64,000 bases of DNA, taken from Pezizomycotina sp. ARF18 (taxonomy: Eukaryota; Ascomycota). A model generated the notes under the pieces. That model was not told the origin of the DNA, did no database searches, and worked only from the letters and a program-made list of their open reading frames with translations. The translations under genes were made by a program, and so were the position numbers. The stretch is from positions 106,289-170,288 of the forward strand of contig AZLU01000061.1 in the NCBI GenBank assembly GCA_002224055.1. The letters are read 5' to 3'. Below, one piece after another: positions 11,700-22,668 of this stretch (positions are counted from its first letter, which is position 1; the number at the start of each line of letters is the position of its first letter).

Positions 11700-12137
11700 T
11701 AGAAAATAGTGAACACACGATATATCAGGAGGCCTGGGCAAAAATAGAACTTACCACAGTTGTTTTGGCAAGAGCCTCGTTTTAGTGAATCGGAAGACAA
11801 TTTACGAGGAAAGATTCCGCCCCAGCGGGGGTCGTGGAGAACCGGAAGGCGGATTGGTGGTTGTTGCAGGGCCTCCGGTTGATGTAGTCGGGTACTCGGG
11901 CACGCCTGCGCCTGACTCACTGCTGACAGGCGTTCGGACGCTGGTGGCCATGGTACTGCTGTCGAACCTTGCTCGAGAATTGACGGATGGAGAAGGGAAG
12001 GGGACGCGGTATGGCAAGCGCTGGGTGAATTTTGGGAACTTGGGACAGCAGCGGATGTTTTTGTCGGAGTGGCAGTAGCGCTGGATACGATGGCTCCCAT
12101 AGCGAGTAAGTAAACAGGTGGAGGCCGAGATTTTCAT
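11700..12137 (-). CDS. Probable small secreted Ser/Thr/Pro-rich protein, frame disrupted
   Basis: An ATG at 12137 begins MKISASTCLLT. After a two-base frame change (tcgc where tctcgc would fit) the sequence continues AMGAIVSSATATPTKTSAA, which together look like a signal peptide and mature start. A Ser/Thr/Pro-rich region follows; in another frame it reads VPEYPTTSTGGPATTTNPP, then SCQNNC before a GTAAGT that could be a donor. A TATA-like tatata lies about 15 bases upstream on this strand. The 3' end and exon structure are unresolved. It could be an effector-like or wall protein; the function is unknown. Confidence 0.4.
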
Positions 12138-14837
12138 TGGTCCTTATATATACGTATGTTAATTGTTCTTTTGATTTTCAGAGAACAGGCGGGCGCGGGA
12201 GCTGTTGGAATATTCGGTTTTTACGTTATACCTCTTAGAATGATGTCGATTGACAGATCCGATAGTGGATAGCGACATGGGAATATGAGGGGGTCTTTAT
12301 TACCCCCTCTTTTACAGTTAAATTTCTGGCTCATCGCCAAAATTAAACAAGACGCTCTGAAGCTAACCCGAGATTATCGTATCGACCGTCAATATGAGAA
12401 AAGCTTGTTTCGCCGAGGCTTGGTCGTTGGGCGTCTGAAATCTACATCCACTGTCTCGCATGATACGCTAGTTCAACAAGGCATTTTTAGCGCTGGAAAC
12501 GCCACTGGCTACTTTGCTGCGGTCGTTCATGCGTCGCCAAGCCCTGTCACGGCGCAGATTGCCGGGTAATTCATCGGAGACGAAGTCTCGCCCAACCACT
12601 AACTCGGTTTCATCTTAATGCTTAGCAGCAACAGTGTTGGAAAGTAAGTCTGTAAACAGTTGCTATATCTAAATTGCTTTTGTCTTTTTTTATTCCTTTT
12701 TCTTTATGGAATATCTTTTAACTGATAATATATAGTAGTCTGGGACCTCACGAAGTACTTTCAGAATCGATTCTGGAAATATTTTCAAGTTCACAGCGTT
12801 GATTAGCACGCGCCAAGCACTTCTCTCGGAAACTCTTCGATAGTTTTACTCTGCTTATTGTTGTTTTTTTTAAATCTTTGTTACTCCTTTTTCTTTATTT
12901 CAATAGTATTACCTTTAGATCAGGCTTATTTTATATACATCTTTCCCTTTCTTTTCATTTTTTTCGTCTTTTTTACTCGGACTAGCCGTGTCCTGCACTA
13001 AGATGTGATCCCCTTATTAAAAGAAATACGTAGCCTCATATTGCTAAACATTAGGACCAGCTACAAATAGACGTAATAATGCATTGATCAGTTATGTATG
13101 ACACAGTTAAGTACCTATATAGGTGGTTTAGTTACTCCTGATTGAACATTAACCTGGGTGCGTTAAACCTGAGCAGGACGCCTTAATTGAAACTCCATAA
13201 TCAAGGTTTCTTCAATGCGATGTAGCGTAATGAATCAACCAAACTGACAAAGAATCAGAGCGTTCGCAAACCTTAATACTGTATACAAAAAGTTTGAACA
13301 GTTTGTTTCTTGTGGCGATGTACGTTTTGGAAGGCATTAACTGATTTATTGTTATTATTTCCTAGGATATTTTGCACAGGTCCTTCAACATCATATCCAC
13401 AGATATCCGCCGATATAACTAAATCGAGCAGAGCAGGGTATCCCGTCCTACTTCAAACGATGCTGGCTCCACAGTGCTCAGCTTTCGCTCGTAAGAACGA
13501 AGGCTGTGCAATCTAAGGATATATCAAGAAGACAAACATCATACTAGTATTTCTGATCGATCCAGCGTAATTGTTATGGCTGCAGATCCGGAGGTAACCT
13601 TTCAACTGCAGTAGTATTGTTGTATTTTACAATACCATTATTGGTCTTGACATTTACTGTCAGCTCCAGTGTAGGAATATTCAGCATTTAGAAATAACAT
13701 CGGCGCGACATCGCGACATTCACTGGTGATTTTATTCATTATTCTAGACGTTATGTCATGTCTCGCCTGCCTTACGCGCATACGTTCCATCCTCAGCGCC
13801 GCATATTCGAGAATAATCCCTTTGTTCTTTTCTTTATTATATTCTTGCTTAAGTTGTCTGAGCTCAGGCGAAGAATTTTAGATCTTTCCTGGTTCTCGTC
13901 GTGGGGCTGATCCACATTCGGGATGTCTGCCGAAGCCGAGTCGAGAAGCTTAAAATTTTGAAAGCTTTAAACGAAACAAATTCATGAAAAACACCATGGA
14001 ACCAACAAGTTTAGATTGGGACAAAAAAGGAAAGGAACAGAGAAGGCAAATAAATATCTAAATTAAGCTCGAAAGGCATTCCTTCTTCGTTCGCTTCTAG
14101 ATACTCTTTTACGAGTAATAAGGATGCTGTTCTAGAATTTCCGGGAATTTCCCCATTTTGACAATTATTTCCCGAGCCGAAAACCACGATTGCGAAAAAA
14201 AATCCCAATTTGTGAAACCCTCGACAATCTGGCCACTTAGGGGCAGCGATACGCTTCGCCTTCCTCCTCTCGCTTGAAGAAAATAAAAATAATAAGATGG
14301 GATAATAATATAACTAGATCTTGGATCGGAAACACCAACAACGTTATTTGCATTAACTCGTACCATGGAATTGTTCCAGAATAAAAATATAGAATGGCTA
14401 CCTCGCATTAAGCCTAATTGTGAATTCCGAGGAGCTTAGAACTAAAGGTCTGGATTGGATTTATAGTTGGCAGCGAATATGAAAATTACCTCAAAGAATA
14501 TTAACGTCCTCCTCCTGATAAAAGTATCGCAGCTAGACCGGTACTGTAGCTGGAGTATCTGGAGAGCTCTTCTCCATCTTTCGTAGTGAACTTCGGATCT
14601 GATGGAGAATTCTGAAATATCAGCTTACATCCGGGGCTCTGGATAGGACGAAGTCCAAGAGATTTCCCCACTTCTCAACGTATTAAGAGGATTCATTATT
14701 TGTCAATGGCGAAGTTTTAATTTCAGTAGCTACGTTTTAGCACCGTTGCTGGAGTTCACCCGCGCCATGGGCTCAAGAAATGATCAGACTACCACGATCG
14801 AACTTGCTTGTACGTAATAACCAAGGTAAATACAACC
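12138..14837. other. Gene-poor stretch
   Basis: AT-rich DNA with pyrimidine-rich runs at 12680-12970. A 94-codon frame at 12285-12569 and minus-strand frames near 14011-14408 lack signals or motifs. Nothing is supportable. Confidence 0.4.
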
Positions 14838-15059
14838 ATGGAGGGCCTGAAAGAGGCGTTTCGATCGAAGACTCCGATCGCGATGTTCCATTCCGCCGAA
14901 TCTCCATTCGCGGACAATGGTCCGAATGATAGGCCTGGAAAACGGGTAGATCGCACCACGTTTTCGATCGCCGTTCGCGCGAAACATGAGTGTCACTGTC
15001 ACAGATCTAACGTCTCTTTCGGAGGCACCGCGATTGCGGTTCAGACAGCTCATGCGTAG
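14838..15059 (+). CDS. Hypothetical 73-residue reading frame
   Basis: The ATG at 14838 opens MEGLKEAFRSKTPIAMFHSA and the frame ends at TAG 15057-15059. Third positions are richer in G and C than the surrounding DNA, and a CHCH motif is present. There is no signal peptide or known domain. An overlapping minus-strand frame of 140 codons (14784-15206) is less protein-like. It may be one exon of a larger decayed gene or chance. Confidence 0.25.
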   Translation: MEGLKEAFRSKTPIAMFHSAESPFADNGPNDRPGKRVDRTTFSIAVRAKHECHCHRSNVSFGGTAIAVQTAHA

Positions 15060-15748
15060 AAAATATCCAAAGTAATTGTGGATGAACGAAGGGCTGTAGC
15101 TGTGTTCGTGGTAGGAGACAGTTGAAGACAAAACTAAGGATATGCGGTTGAGCAATAGGCGAGAAAGAGGCGTGAAACGAACGACGTTAAACAATTCCTG
15201 TCGCAAGATAACGCTTCCAAATCCTAATCCAGATCAAAAATTTCTACATAGGTCAGAGTACAGAATAGTCAGTTTACAACGTCTTATCATTCTTACTGCT
15301 TGAATCTAGTAGTCGTTTTCCGAAGTTTAGTATTTTACGAGGGCTAGTCTAAGAAATTGTCAAGTGCGATATTGATACGTAAAATTAATGGGAAGGTGAA
15401 ATAAGACCTGTCAAGCTTCATGGGAGCCTAGCTAAGAACAATTATACCCTTCTCCACTAATCAGAAAAAAATCTCTTGGTATCTAGCCTAAAGCATAACG
15501 TAACCATCTCGAGGGTTTTACGACCGATGAACCTGGACGGTTACGGGGGATAGAATACCACATCGCGAAACTAAGAAATGACAGAATTGCAGTTCTCCTC
15601 AACAATTTGTACCTGTTTTTTCCCCATGGGTATGAGACCCACCCGAATACGGCCAGTGCTGAGTATCGTGTATCAGACCCCTCACGAACTTCATTTGCTA
15701 AAAGTGTATCTCTTAATTGCATTGTGACATGAACAGAAGGACATCGTC

Positions 15749-15756
15749 TATATAAG
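15749..15756 (+). promoter_or_regulatory. TATA box of the first phospholipase gene
   Basis: tatataag lies 252 bases upstream of the ATG at 16008. It is followed by a CT-rich tract (15822-15875), the usual arrangement just before a fungal transcription start. Confidence 0.55.
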
Positions 15757-16007
15757 ATGGAGGTGGTCGCCCAGGAGCGGACATTTCCATTTCCCAGCAT
15801 CAAACAACCAATCACTATAACGAGTCTTCTTCATTCCCTTCATCATCTCTTTTCTTTTCGCCCTTTTTCGTTCAATTCTCAACTAGCGCCCGGAGCGTCG
15901 CAATTTGCGCATAAATCATTAATAAAACAGTAAAACCGAAAAATACGCAAAAGTATATTCCCTTGCTAAGAAAGACCAAGAATTACAAATACGACCCAAG
16001 ACAAAAG

Positions 16008-17378
16008 ATGCGGACCAATTTAGTAGCCGCAGTCGCGCTTTCAGTGCTTTCTACCTTGCCGCTGCAGGCGACGGCTTGGCCGACGAAGGAGCTCGGGGCG
16101 CATGACTACGCCGGAAACGGACACATTGCAGCGGTTTCATCCCCACGCGGTGGCCAAGCCGCCGGCCAAGATGCCGGCAAGGATCGTGACCGGGATGGCT
16201 CTCAACAGCCCGGTCAGGATCCCGGTCGGAATGCCGGTCGAGAAAGTGGAGTAACCCCAGGCCAAGACGCCGGTCAGGAAAGTGGAGAATATCCTGGCCA
16301 ATATGCCAGCCAGGATAACGGCATGCGCACTGGTCAAGTGGGCAGCCAGGTTGATGGGCGTAATATCGGCAGTTATTCGAAGTTTTCTGGAAAAGGCAAC
16401 GGTGGTCATCCGGTGGAAAACTATAGGCAAGCCTCCGGCAGAATCCCTAATGCGCGCGCTCACACCGGAGTCAAGAGTTCTGGCATTCCCCAGACCAATC
16501 GCGCATACGCAAATTCTAGAAACTACATCACGGAGGATTCCGATTTCCAATCCTCCAAAGACTCCAATGGCAAATCCGATCTCGGTGGAAAACTCAGCAG
16601 CGGAAACGACGCAAGTGGGAAGCTCGGCATGCGGCTCGCGACGGCAATGTATCAAGAGTATGACAATATTATCCATATGCCGCTAAACGACTTTATGTCG
16701 ATGCGGCACTCGCTGCTAGGCAGGTACGATATGACCTCCGACGGTTGCTCCGTGCCGTTCAGCGGCGATAAACCCGTTCCCGTAAGGCGCCTGCGGACGC
16801 GAGATTCGGCGGAGACGGGAGCAGATGCCGAACTCTTGAAAGAGTTCTTCGGCGAAGAGAACGTTCCGTTCAGACGTCTCAAGCGTGATTCTACGCCGGT
16901 AGAAACGCAGTACATCAATGAATTCTTTGGTGATCTCCTCAATGACTCGAGCATCGTCGCCCGGTCGGAAGAGCTCGAAGCTATCAAGAACGCTGCATCG
17001 AGCCTGTGGTCGGACTTCAAGGGTTCTGTACAAGGTGCCATCAAGAAATTCGGTAATAAGCCATGTAAGTTTCTTCTCATTCTTGTGCTACACAATATTT
17101 CTCGTACATGATCTAACCGGTGTAAAATTCCGTTAGTTGGCAATGATTTCGGCAATGCCTGTATCCGCCACGACTTCGGCTACAGGAACGCTAAGAAGTT
17201 CCCGCAACAGTGCCCGGACTTGAGGTCCACCATCGACGGCCAGTTCAGGCAGGACATGCTCGACGTCTGCTCTAGCCAGGGAAGCGATCCGGACTCGGAT
17301 TGTTACGTCCTCGCTTACTCGTACTGGCTCGGTGTAAGGGTTGGAGGTGGATTCTCGGCATACTCTTGTGATGCTTAA
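16008..17378 (+). CDS. Secreted phospholipase A2, group XIV (fungal/bacterial type), with long pro-region
   Basis: PLA2 hydrolyses the sn-2 ester of phospholipids with a Ca2+ ion and a His-Asp pair. The start at 16008 gives a clear signal peptide (MRTNLVAAVALSVLSTLPLQ). A 72-bp intron lies at 17065-17136 and splices in phase, giving 432 residues. Residues about 48-122 are Gly/Gln/Asp repeats (GQDAG, GQDPG, GQYAS). The Ca-loop motif SDGCSVP is at 244-250 and the catalytic motif CIRHDFGYRN at 361-370, with further Cys and a C-terminal YSCDA. Family members have these motifs about 20 residues apart; here 114 residues separate Cys247 and Cys361. That insert contains two EFFG repeats and a Lys-Arg pair (LKRDS), a possible Kex2-type site. 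The tandem paralogue lies 2 kb downstream. Catalytic activity is likely but untested. Confidence 0.88.
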
Positions 17379-19370
17379 GCTTCGGTTCTGTGAACTGGAG
17401 TTGCATAATTGGCGTTTTTTCTTTATACGTTGACTTTTCTTTTACCACCGTTTCATTTTATGTACTTGTTTCATGAGCGGGCAGCATTGTTTAAATTTTA
17501 GATTAAAGACTTTGGCGATAATATAATAATACGTTTATGGTTTACATTTCTCATACATTTCCTATCCGTGTGTATCTGTTTCAAGGCTTCAACGGTCTGC
17601 TTGGGTTTCTAGAAGAGGGGGGATGACTACGATCAATGTAACTACAGAATCCTCCTTGGATTAGAACCATCTTCTATCGATTCGTTCTAAAATATTAATG
17701 CAGCCCATTCCGAATGAAAATCCAGAATCAACTAGCGCAGGATTCTTTCATCCCAGATGAGATATATACTTTTGCAAAGGTTACAGAATAAAAGCTCCTA
17801 ATCAAGCTAGCACGATGTGTTTTCAGCAGTTCTCTAGGTAGCCATATATATCACCATGTTCATATTTTTATTTTAGAAGTCTTAAAAAATTTCCACATTG
17901 ATATCTCATTCCCGCTCTTAATGTCGATCAATACGGCCATGTATATGCTGAAACGGTGGAACAGGGCGGCCGGATCGACGTCGCTTAATTTGGTGACAGG
18001 ATACTAATATGATTGGCCTTAATACGATTTTCTAGAATAATACGTAGAATCAAAGTCGAATTTCCGCGGATCCGCAGGCATTAATGTCAAGTTCGTATAG
18101 AAAAATCTTATCTAAATACATTGTACGAGAGAGAGCCTGGATGAGGCTTAACTATCGTAGTCGATTTAATGGTGATCCTCGAAACAGCGGAGTTGCCGTT
18201 CACGGCTTGTTCTCCGAGAAACATGGTACCTGCATCTTAATGCATTTTTCTGAAAAATTTTGGACGAGACGCCGAGATCGGAGCCTAGGATACCCCTCTG
18301 CACAGCCTCAACTGCCGCGGTTCCTTTAGTCTTTGAAATAGGCGACTGCTACAGTCCGCGAGAGTCCCAAAAATGTTTGTGTTCATGTCATGATTTTTAA
18401 AAATATAAAGACTTGTGATGAATCTTATCAAGAATTGAAAAACTGGAAACTCGCTGGCTGCAGCGTAGTGAGACAATTGACGCCTTATCGATAGGAGCTT
18501 TAAAAAAGACGAAGCAACCTCGTCGCGACGTCGCGACTTCAGCCGTTGTGAAAGAATTCCCCCAAGTCAATGGACACGATTCGCGAAGCTGGAGAGCAAA
18601 AGGCAGCCGAAAAAAACGGTTTTAGGGCATTTGACGGCTGGAGAAGCCTAACCTTGCCATCTGCTGTGGTTACACCGCGTAGTCGCTCCCCAGTTGCTTG
18701 GACTCGAATTTTTAAGCGTAACCTATAGGCCTGCGCGCTAGAGAATAGCAATCAATCTTGAAATTCTAAGTACGAGATACGACATAACGTTATACGATAT
18801 CTTCCCTAGATCGTGAAGTACGGCTCGAAAAAATCAATTATCGTGAGAGTGACAAAAAACCAACAACCGGCCCCAAAGGCTAAATCTTGTTTACAGCTCC
18901 GGCATGGCTTTAGGAAACCACGAAATCTCACGATCCTGAGAAGGGAGTCCGCGGAATTGCAATTGCCGTGCAATTTACTTGGGTGTTTTCTTCAACTTTT
19001 CTTTGCAAATTTGAGATGACGATGTGTCTATAAAGAGGAATGAACTTCGCTTCTGGAAATGAATATTTTATCACTAGCACCAACAATCTGAAGTATCTCA
19101 GTTCTTTCAAATATCGGTAGTGACTTTGCAAAACAAGCCACTTAGTCCAATATAAATCCGATTTCCAATACAATCTTTTAAATTCACGATCGTGCTACAA
19201 CCAGTCCCAGCTCTCTTTCCTGAGCTCCTTTCATATACTCAATACTTTCTTTTATATTGCAGTAACGCCAGGAGCGTTTCAGTCTTTAAGAACAAAACCG
19301 TTACTGCAATTAAACAAGAGTTCACGAAATACTATTCCCTCAACTTAAAAAAAAATAACAGAAAGCTAAA
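17379..19370. other. Intergenic DNA between the two phospholipase genes
   Basis: Two kilobases of AT-rich DNA without a coding-like frame. A TATAAAG at 19029-19035 and a CT-rich stretch around 19200-19260 probably belong to the promoter of the downstream gene. Confidence 0.45.
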
Positions 19371-20441
19371 ATGCGCTACCAATTTGTCGCCGTCGCTCTT
19401 TCCGTTCTTTCCACCTTGCCACTCCAGACAGCGGCCGTGCCTACTAGTGTGCTTCCAGCGCAGAAATCTCACGGCCACCCTGGGCATGTCGTCGTAGCAC
19501 GACAAGATACCGGCCACGGCGGATTTCCTGGCAGTACACAGGATCCGACTTTGACTGGCGGTAGTCAAGGTGGCATGCCGGGCGCCGGCGGTGTTTCAGG
19601 CATGGATAGCGGCGACAACACCTCCACAAGCGCGGCTCCGGATAGCGATACCGTAGCAATCCCCCGCATGGGTGGCGACTCGCAGGATAATACTGGCACA
19701 TCCGCAACGGCACCCGTTCCCAGCGCGGATCCCAATGATCCCGCAGTGATCAACCGCGAGCCGCGCGCCGGAAGCGGGTCTAGCGCTGCCAGTGCGCCGG
19801 AGTTCGGAAATCTCTTCTCAATCCCGCTAAAGGACTTCATAGCGAAGCGTAAGAATGGAGAACTGTCTGCGTACGATACTTCAAGCGACGGCTGTTCCGT
19901 GCCTTATACTGGCAACGAGAACGAGGGACGTTCGAGCGGAGCTAGCGACAGCGATAAGAAATTGGTCAATGATTTCTTTAGTGTTATCCAAAGTGCTCAA
20001 GGTAGATCCGGGAACCCTTACAGTGAGGCGGATATCGCGGCGATGCAGGAAGTCAACCGGATTTTCTTGAGCCAAGGTGTCTGGGCTGTAGTACAGCCCA
20101 TCCTGAAGAATATTGCCAATAATCCCCGTAAGTAATCAGCTTATCTCGGTTTCAATTATCATAGTTTTTCGGTAATTAATAGTGTTGACACAATCTTCTT
20201 TTCTACCGTAATAGTCGGATACAGCTTCGGAGACGCCTGTGTCCGCCATGATTTCGGTTACAGGAACGCGAAGTTGTTCCCGGATCAATGCGCCAACGCG
20301 AAGACGAGCATCGACACGGTATTTAAGATGGACATGGACGGCGTCTGCGCTCAGACTGATGACAAGACCTGTTACGTTCTCGCTTTCGCTTACTGGGCGG
20401 CAGTTACCATCAAGGGCGGCGATTCTTACTTTTGCCAGTAA
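19371..20441 (+). CDS. Secreted phospholipase A2, group XIV, second tandem paralogue
   Basis: The ATG at 19371 begins a signal peptide close to that of the upstream copy (MRYQFVAVALSVLSTLPLQ). An 87-bp intron at 20128-20214 interrupts the codon at the same homologous place and phase as in the first gene. The product is 327 residues. SDGCSVPY places a Ca-loop Cys at 175, and CVRHDFGYRN places the catalytic pair at His264-Asp265. C-terminal Cys residues match those of its neighbour. The pro-region is shorter and Gly/Ser/Thr-rich and lacks the GQD repeats. The insert between the motifs is 86 residues and keeps one DFF helix-like segment (KKLVNDFFSVI). Shared intron position and signal peptide indicate local duplication followed by divergence of the pro-region. 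Confidence 0.88.
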
Positions 20442-21948
20442 TTCTAGCGCTATTTCTGGGGCAATAAGCAGACGCCAAGTCACATTTTCCAGAAATTAAC
20501 CTGTTTTTTATCATATATTTTGTATCTTTTTAGTCTTTTTTAATGCTTATATTTCGGCGTTGGTTACACTGTGGAAGGAGTCGGAGGATTCACCGGATTT
20601 TAGAGTATTTAGATATGAGTTTCATGCAAATTGGGAATAAAGGCTCGATCTCTTCGAACTAACTAACACATTTCTTTGTTACCCGAGCGGGAAAAAAAAG
20701 AAAAGAAAAGAAAAAGAAGCGGAGATATAGAAGATATAAGCGAGGGCATGGCGATGATGTTATGTCTAGCCATACTAGTTGATTTGCTTTTTATCCTATG
20801 CAAAGCCGTCGGTAGAGTTCTGAAATAACCAATGTACAGTCCTGTATTTCAGTCCAAAAAATCTCACCAGTTCAGTGACCCAATAAATGGAATTCTCCGC
20901 CTTAGCGCCTAAGAGGACCGAGCCAAAAGACCCTCTGAGGCTCTGCTGTTGCTAATGATCCATTGTTTCTTTACGGAGGTTTACTCCGTGGACCGCCGAA
21001 ATAGTCCCCAGTTTACTAAAGTACTATTCCGCGTGTTGATCGCTACTCTGAACCGAGAACACAAGACTTTGGCTAAATATGAGAGAGAGGATTCTAAGAA
21101 ATCCTCTTGAACAACAGAGACCGATTTTCGAATTCAATTATTCGTCAAATCCCTCTAAGGAGTTCAAGGGTTCGGAAGTTGTTGCGCTATTCGTACAGCA
21201 TGCAAGGCAAGGCAGATAGCGACAAGCAACGTGTTTGTGTGGGGAAGGCTGAGCGGTCGGCACGCAAACCAACACTTGCAGCGCACAGCTAATCCGCTCT
21301 GGCTACTTAATGCCAGTCGCCACTGATTGACTCAGAGAGCTCCACGAGCTCTTAGTGTGGAACGATCGAGATACTCCAACGATTTTCCCGCTGTAGTGAA
21401 AAGAATCCTTTCAGACATTAAGCTATATCTAGCGGCGGTCTCGCATCTCAGTTGACGATTATCAACGCAGGGAAAGGGTCAAATACTAGGGATCGAAAAC
21501 GGAAACTTTACGCAACTTCAGCTTCGGGAAATTCCTTTAGGTTTGTAGAAGCTAAAGGCAATTCTAATGCTACTCGAAGCTCTAACGTCTCTTTAGCGCA
21601 ACACCTTACATTTCTACATTTCCTAGAGCAGAGTTTTCGTTATTTTGGTCCGAAAAATAAGGAAGCCAGGAAAAAGAACATCAAGAAAATATTGAATATT
21701 TACCTCGGAAAGGTATATTATTGAACTCTAGCGAGTCATCAGCCTTGGAAAAACCTCCACCATGTCTACGTCCGTCTTCGATCGCCATCAGCACAATTAT
21801 TACCGCTGCCCGGGTCGCCGACAGCACCACGATTGAATGAGAAGCGTACCGATGAGGATGACGGCGGCCAACACGCTGATTTCCACGCTGGATTTGCAAG
21901 GTACGTCTAAAATTTAGGTATCAGAAACGTAGATTACTTTCACAACAA
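20442..21948. other. Intergenic DNA upstream of the BTB gene
   Basis: It contains a short hairpin at about 21335-21355 (agagctc-cac-gagctct). A possible extra first exon for the BTB gene lies at about 21853-21900, where an open frame meets a gtacgt donor-like site. I cannot prove that it is used. Confidence 0.4.
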
Positions 21949-22668
21949 ATGCTAAGAAACTCCCGCAACAGCCTTCTCTCAAATTCGGCTTTCGCAGATC
22001 TGACCCTCCTCGTCGGCCCCGAAAAGCGATCTCTAAAATGCCACAAGTGCATCGTATCTGCCCACTCCGGCTTCTTCCGAAAAGCCCTCACAGCACCCTT
22101 CAAAGAGTCTCAAAGTTCAGAAATAAAATTCCCCGAAACATCGTATCCTATCATGGAGAAAGTTTTATCGTTTTTGTATACGGGCGATTATAAAGCCGAC
22201 GATGCAGAAACTGGTCGAGATAGCGTGTTAGCGGGGATACACGCGGCGAAGGAACTAACGGTACATGCGGAGGTTTACGCGACGGCGGATATGCTCGATG
22301 TCGACCTCCTGAAACAGAAGTCGTTAGATTATATCACGCGCACGCTAGAAAGTCCGAACGGAAAGTGCGATCCTGATGCGCTGACGGCGACGATGGAGCT
22401 GGTTATACCCGCTACGAGGGGTGTGGAAAAGCATAGGCTGGACGGTGTGGTCAAATTCATAAGTAAAAATTTATCGGGACTCATGAAACAGGAGAAGTTC
22501 GTGAGGATGCTAGAGGCGAACGGTGAGCTAGCGGTCGCGCTTTTGAGGAAGCAGACAAAGAAGAAATTTGGCGACAAGAGCTGGTGCGAGAACTGCAGGA
22601 GGCATACGGATTATCAGGTTTCCGTTAAGTCGACGTGTAAGACCTGTTTGAGAGTTACTCACTCGTGA
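21949..22668 (+). CDS. BTB/POZ domain protein with C-terminal CxxC pairs
   Basis: The frame encodes 239 residues without interruption. Residues about 14-90 form a BTB/POZ domain: FADLTLLVGPEKRSLKCHK, the I(V)SAHSGFFRKAL core, then SSEIKFPE and VLSFLYTGDY. BTB domains dimerise and often serve as CUL3 ligase adaptors or chromatin scaffolds. The C-terminus has CENC (213-216) and CKTC (230-233) with nearby His, a plausible small zinc site. Fungal BTB-only proteins of this length are common and mostly uncharacterised. The chosen ATG leaves a short N-terminus (MLRNSRNSLLSNS). An upstream exon is possible. Nuclear or cytosolic; no signal peptide. Confidence 0.82.
   Translation: MLRNSRNSLLSNSAFADLTLLVGPEKRSLKCHKCIVSAHSGFFRKALTAPFKESQSSEIKFPETSYPIMEKVLSFLYTGDYKADDAETGRDSVLAGIHAAKELTVHAEVYATADMLDVDLLKQKSLDYITRTLESPNGKCDPDALTATMELVIPATRGVEKHRLDGVVKFISKNLSGLMKQEKFVRMLEANGELAVALLRKQTKKKFGDKSWCENCRRHTDYQVSVKSTCKTCLRVTHS

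Noticed and set aside
15483-15815. 110-codon minus-strand frame upstream of the first PLA2 gene
   Set aside because: It covers the promoter and TATA box and has no domain.
16137-17155. Minus-strand frames of 105-179 codons over the first PLA2 gene
   Set aside because: Shadows of a well-supported spliced gene on the other strand.
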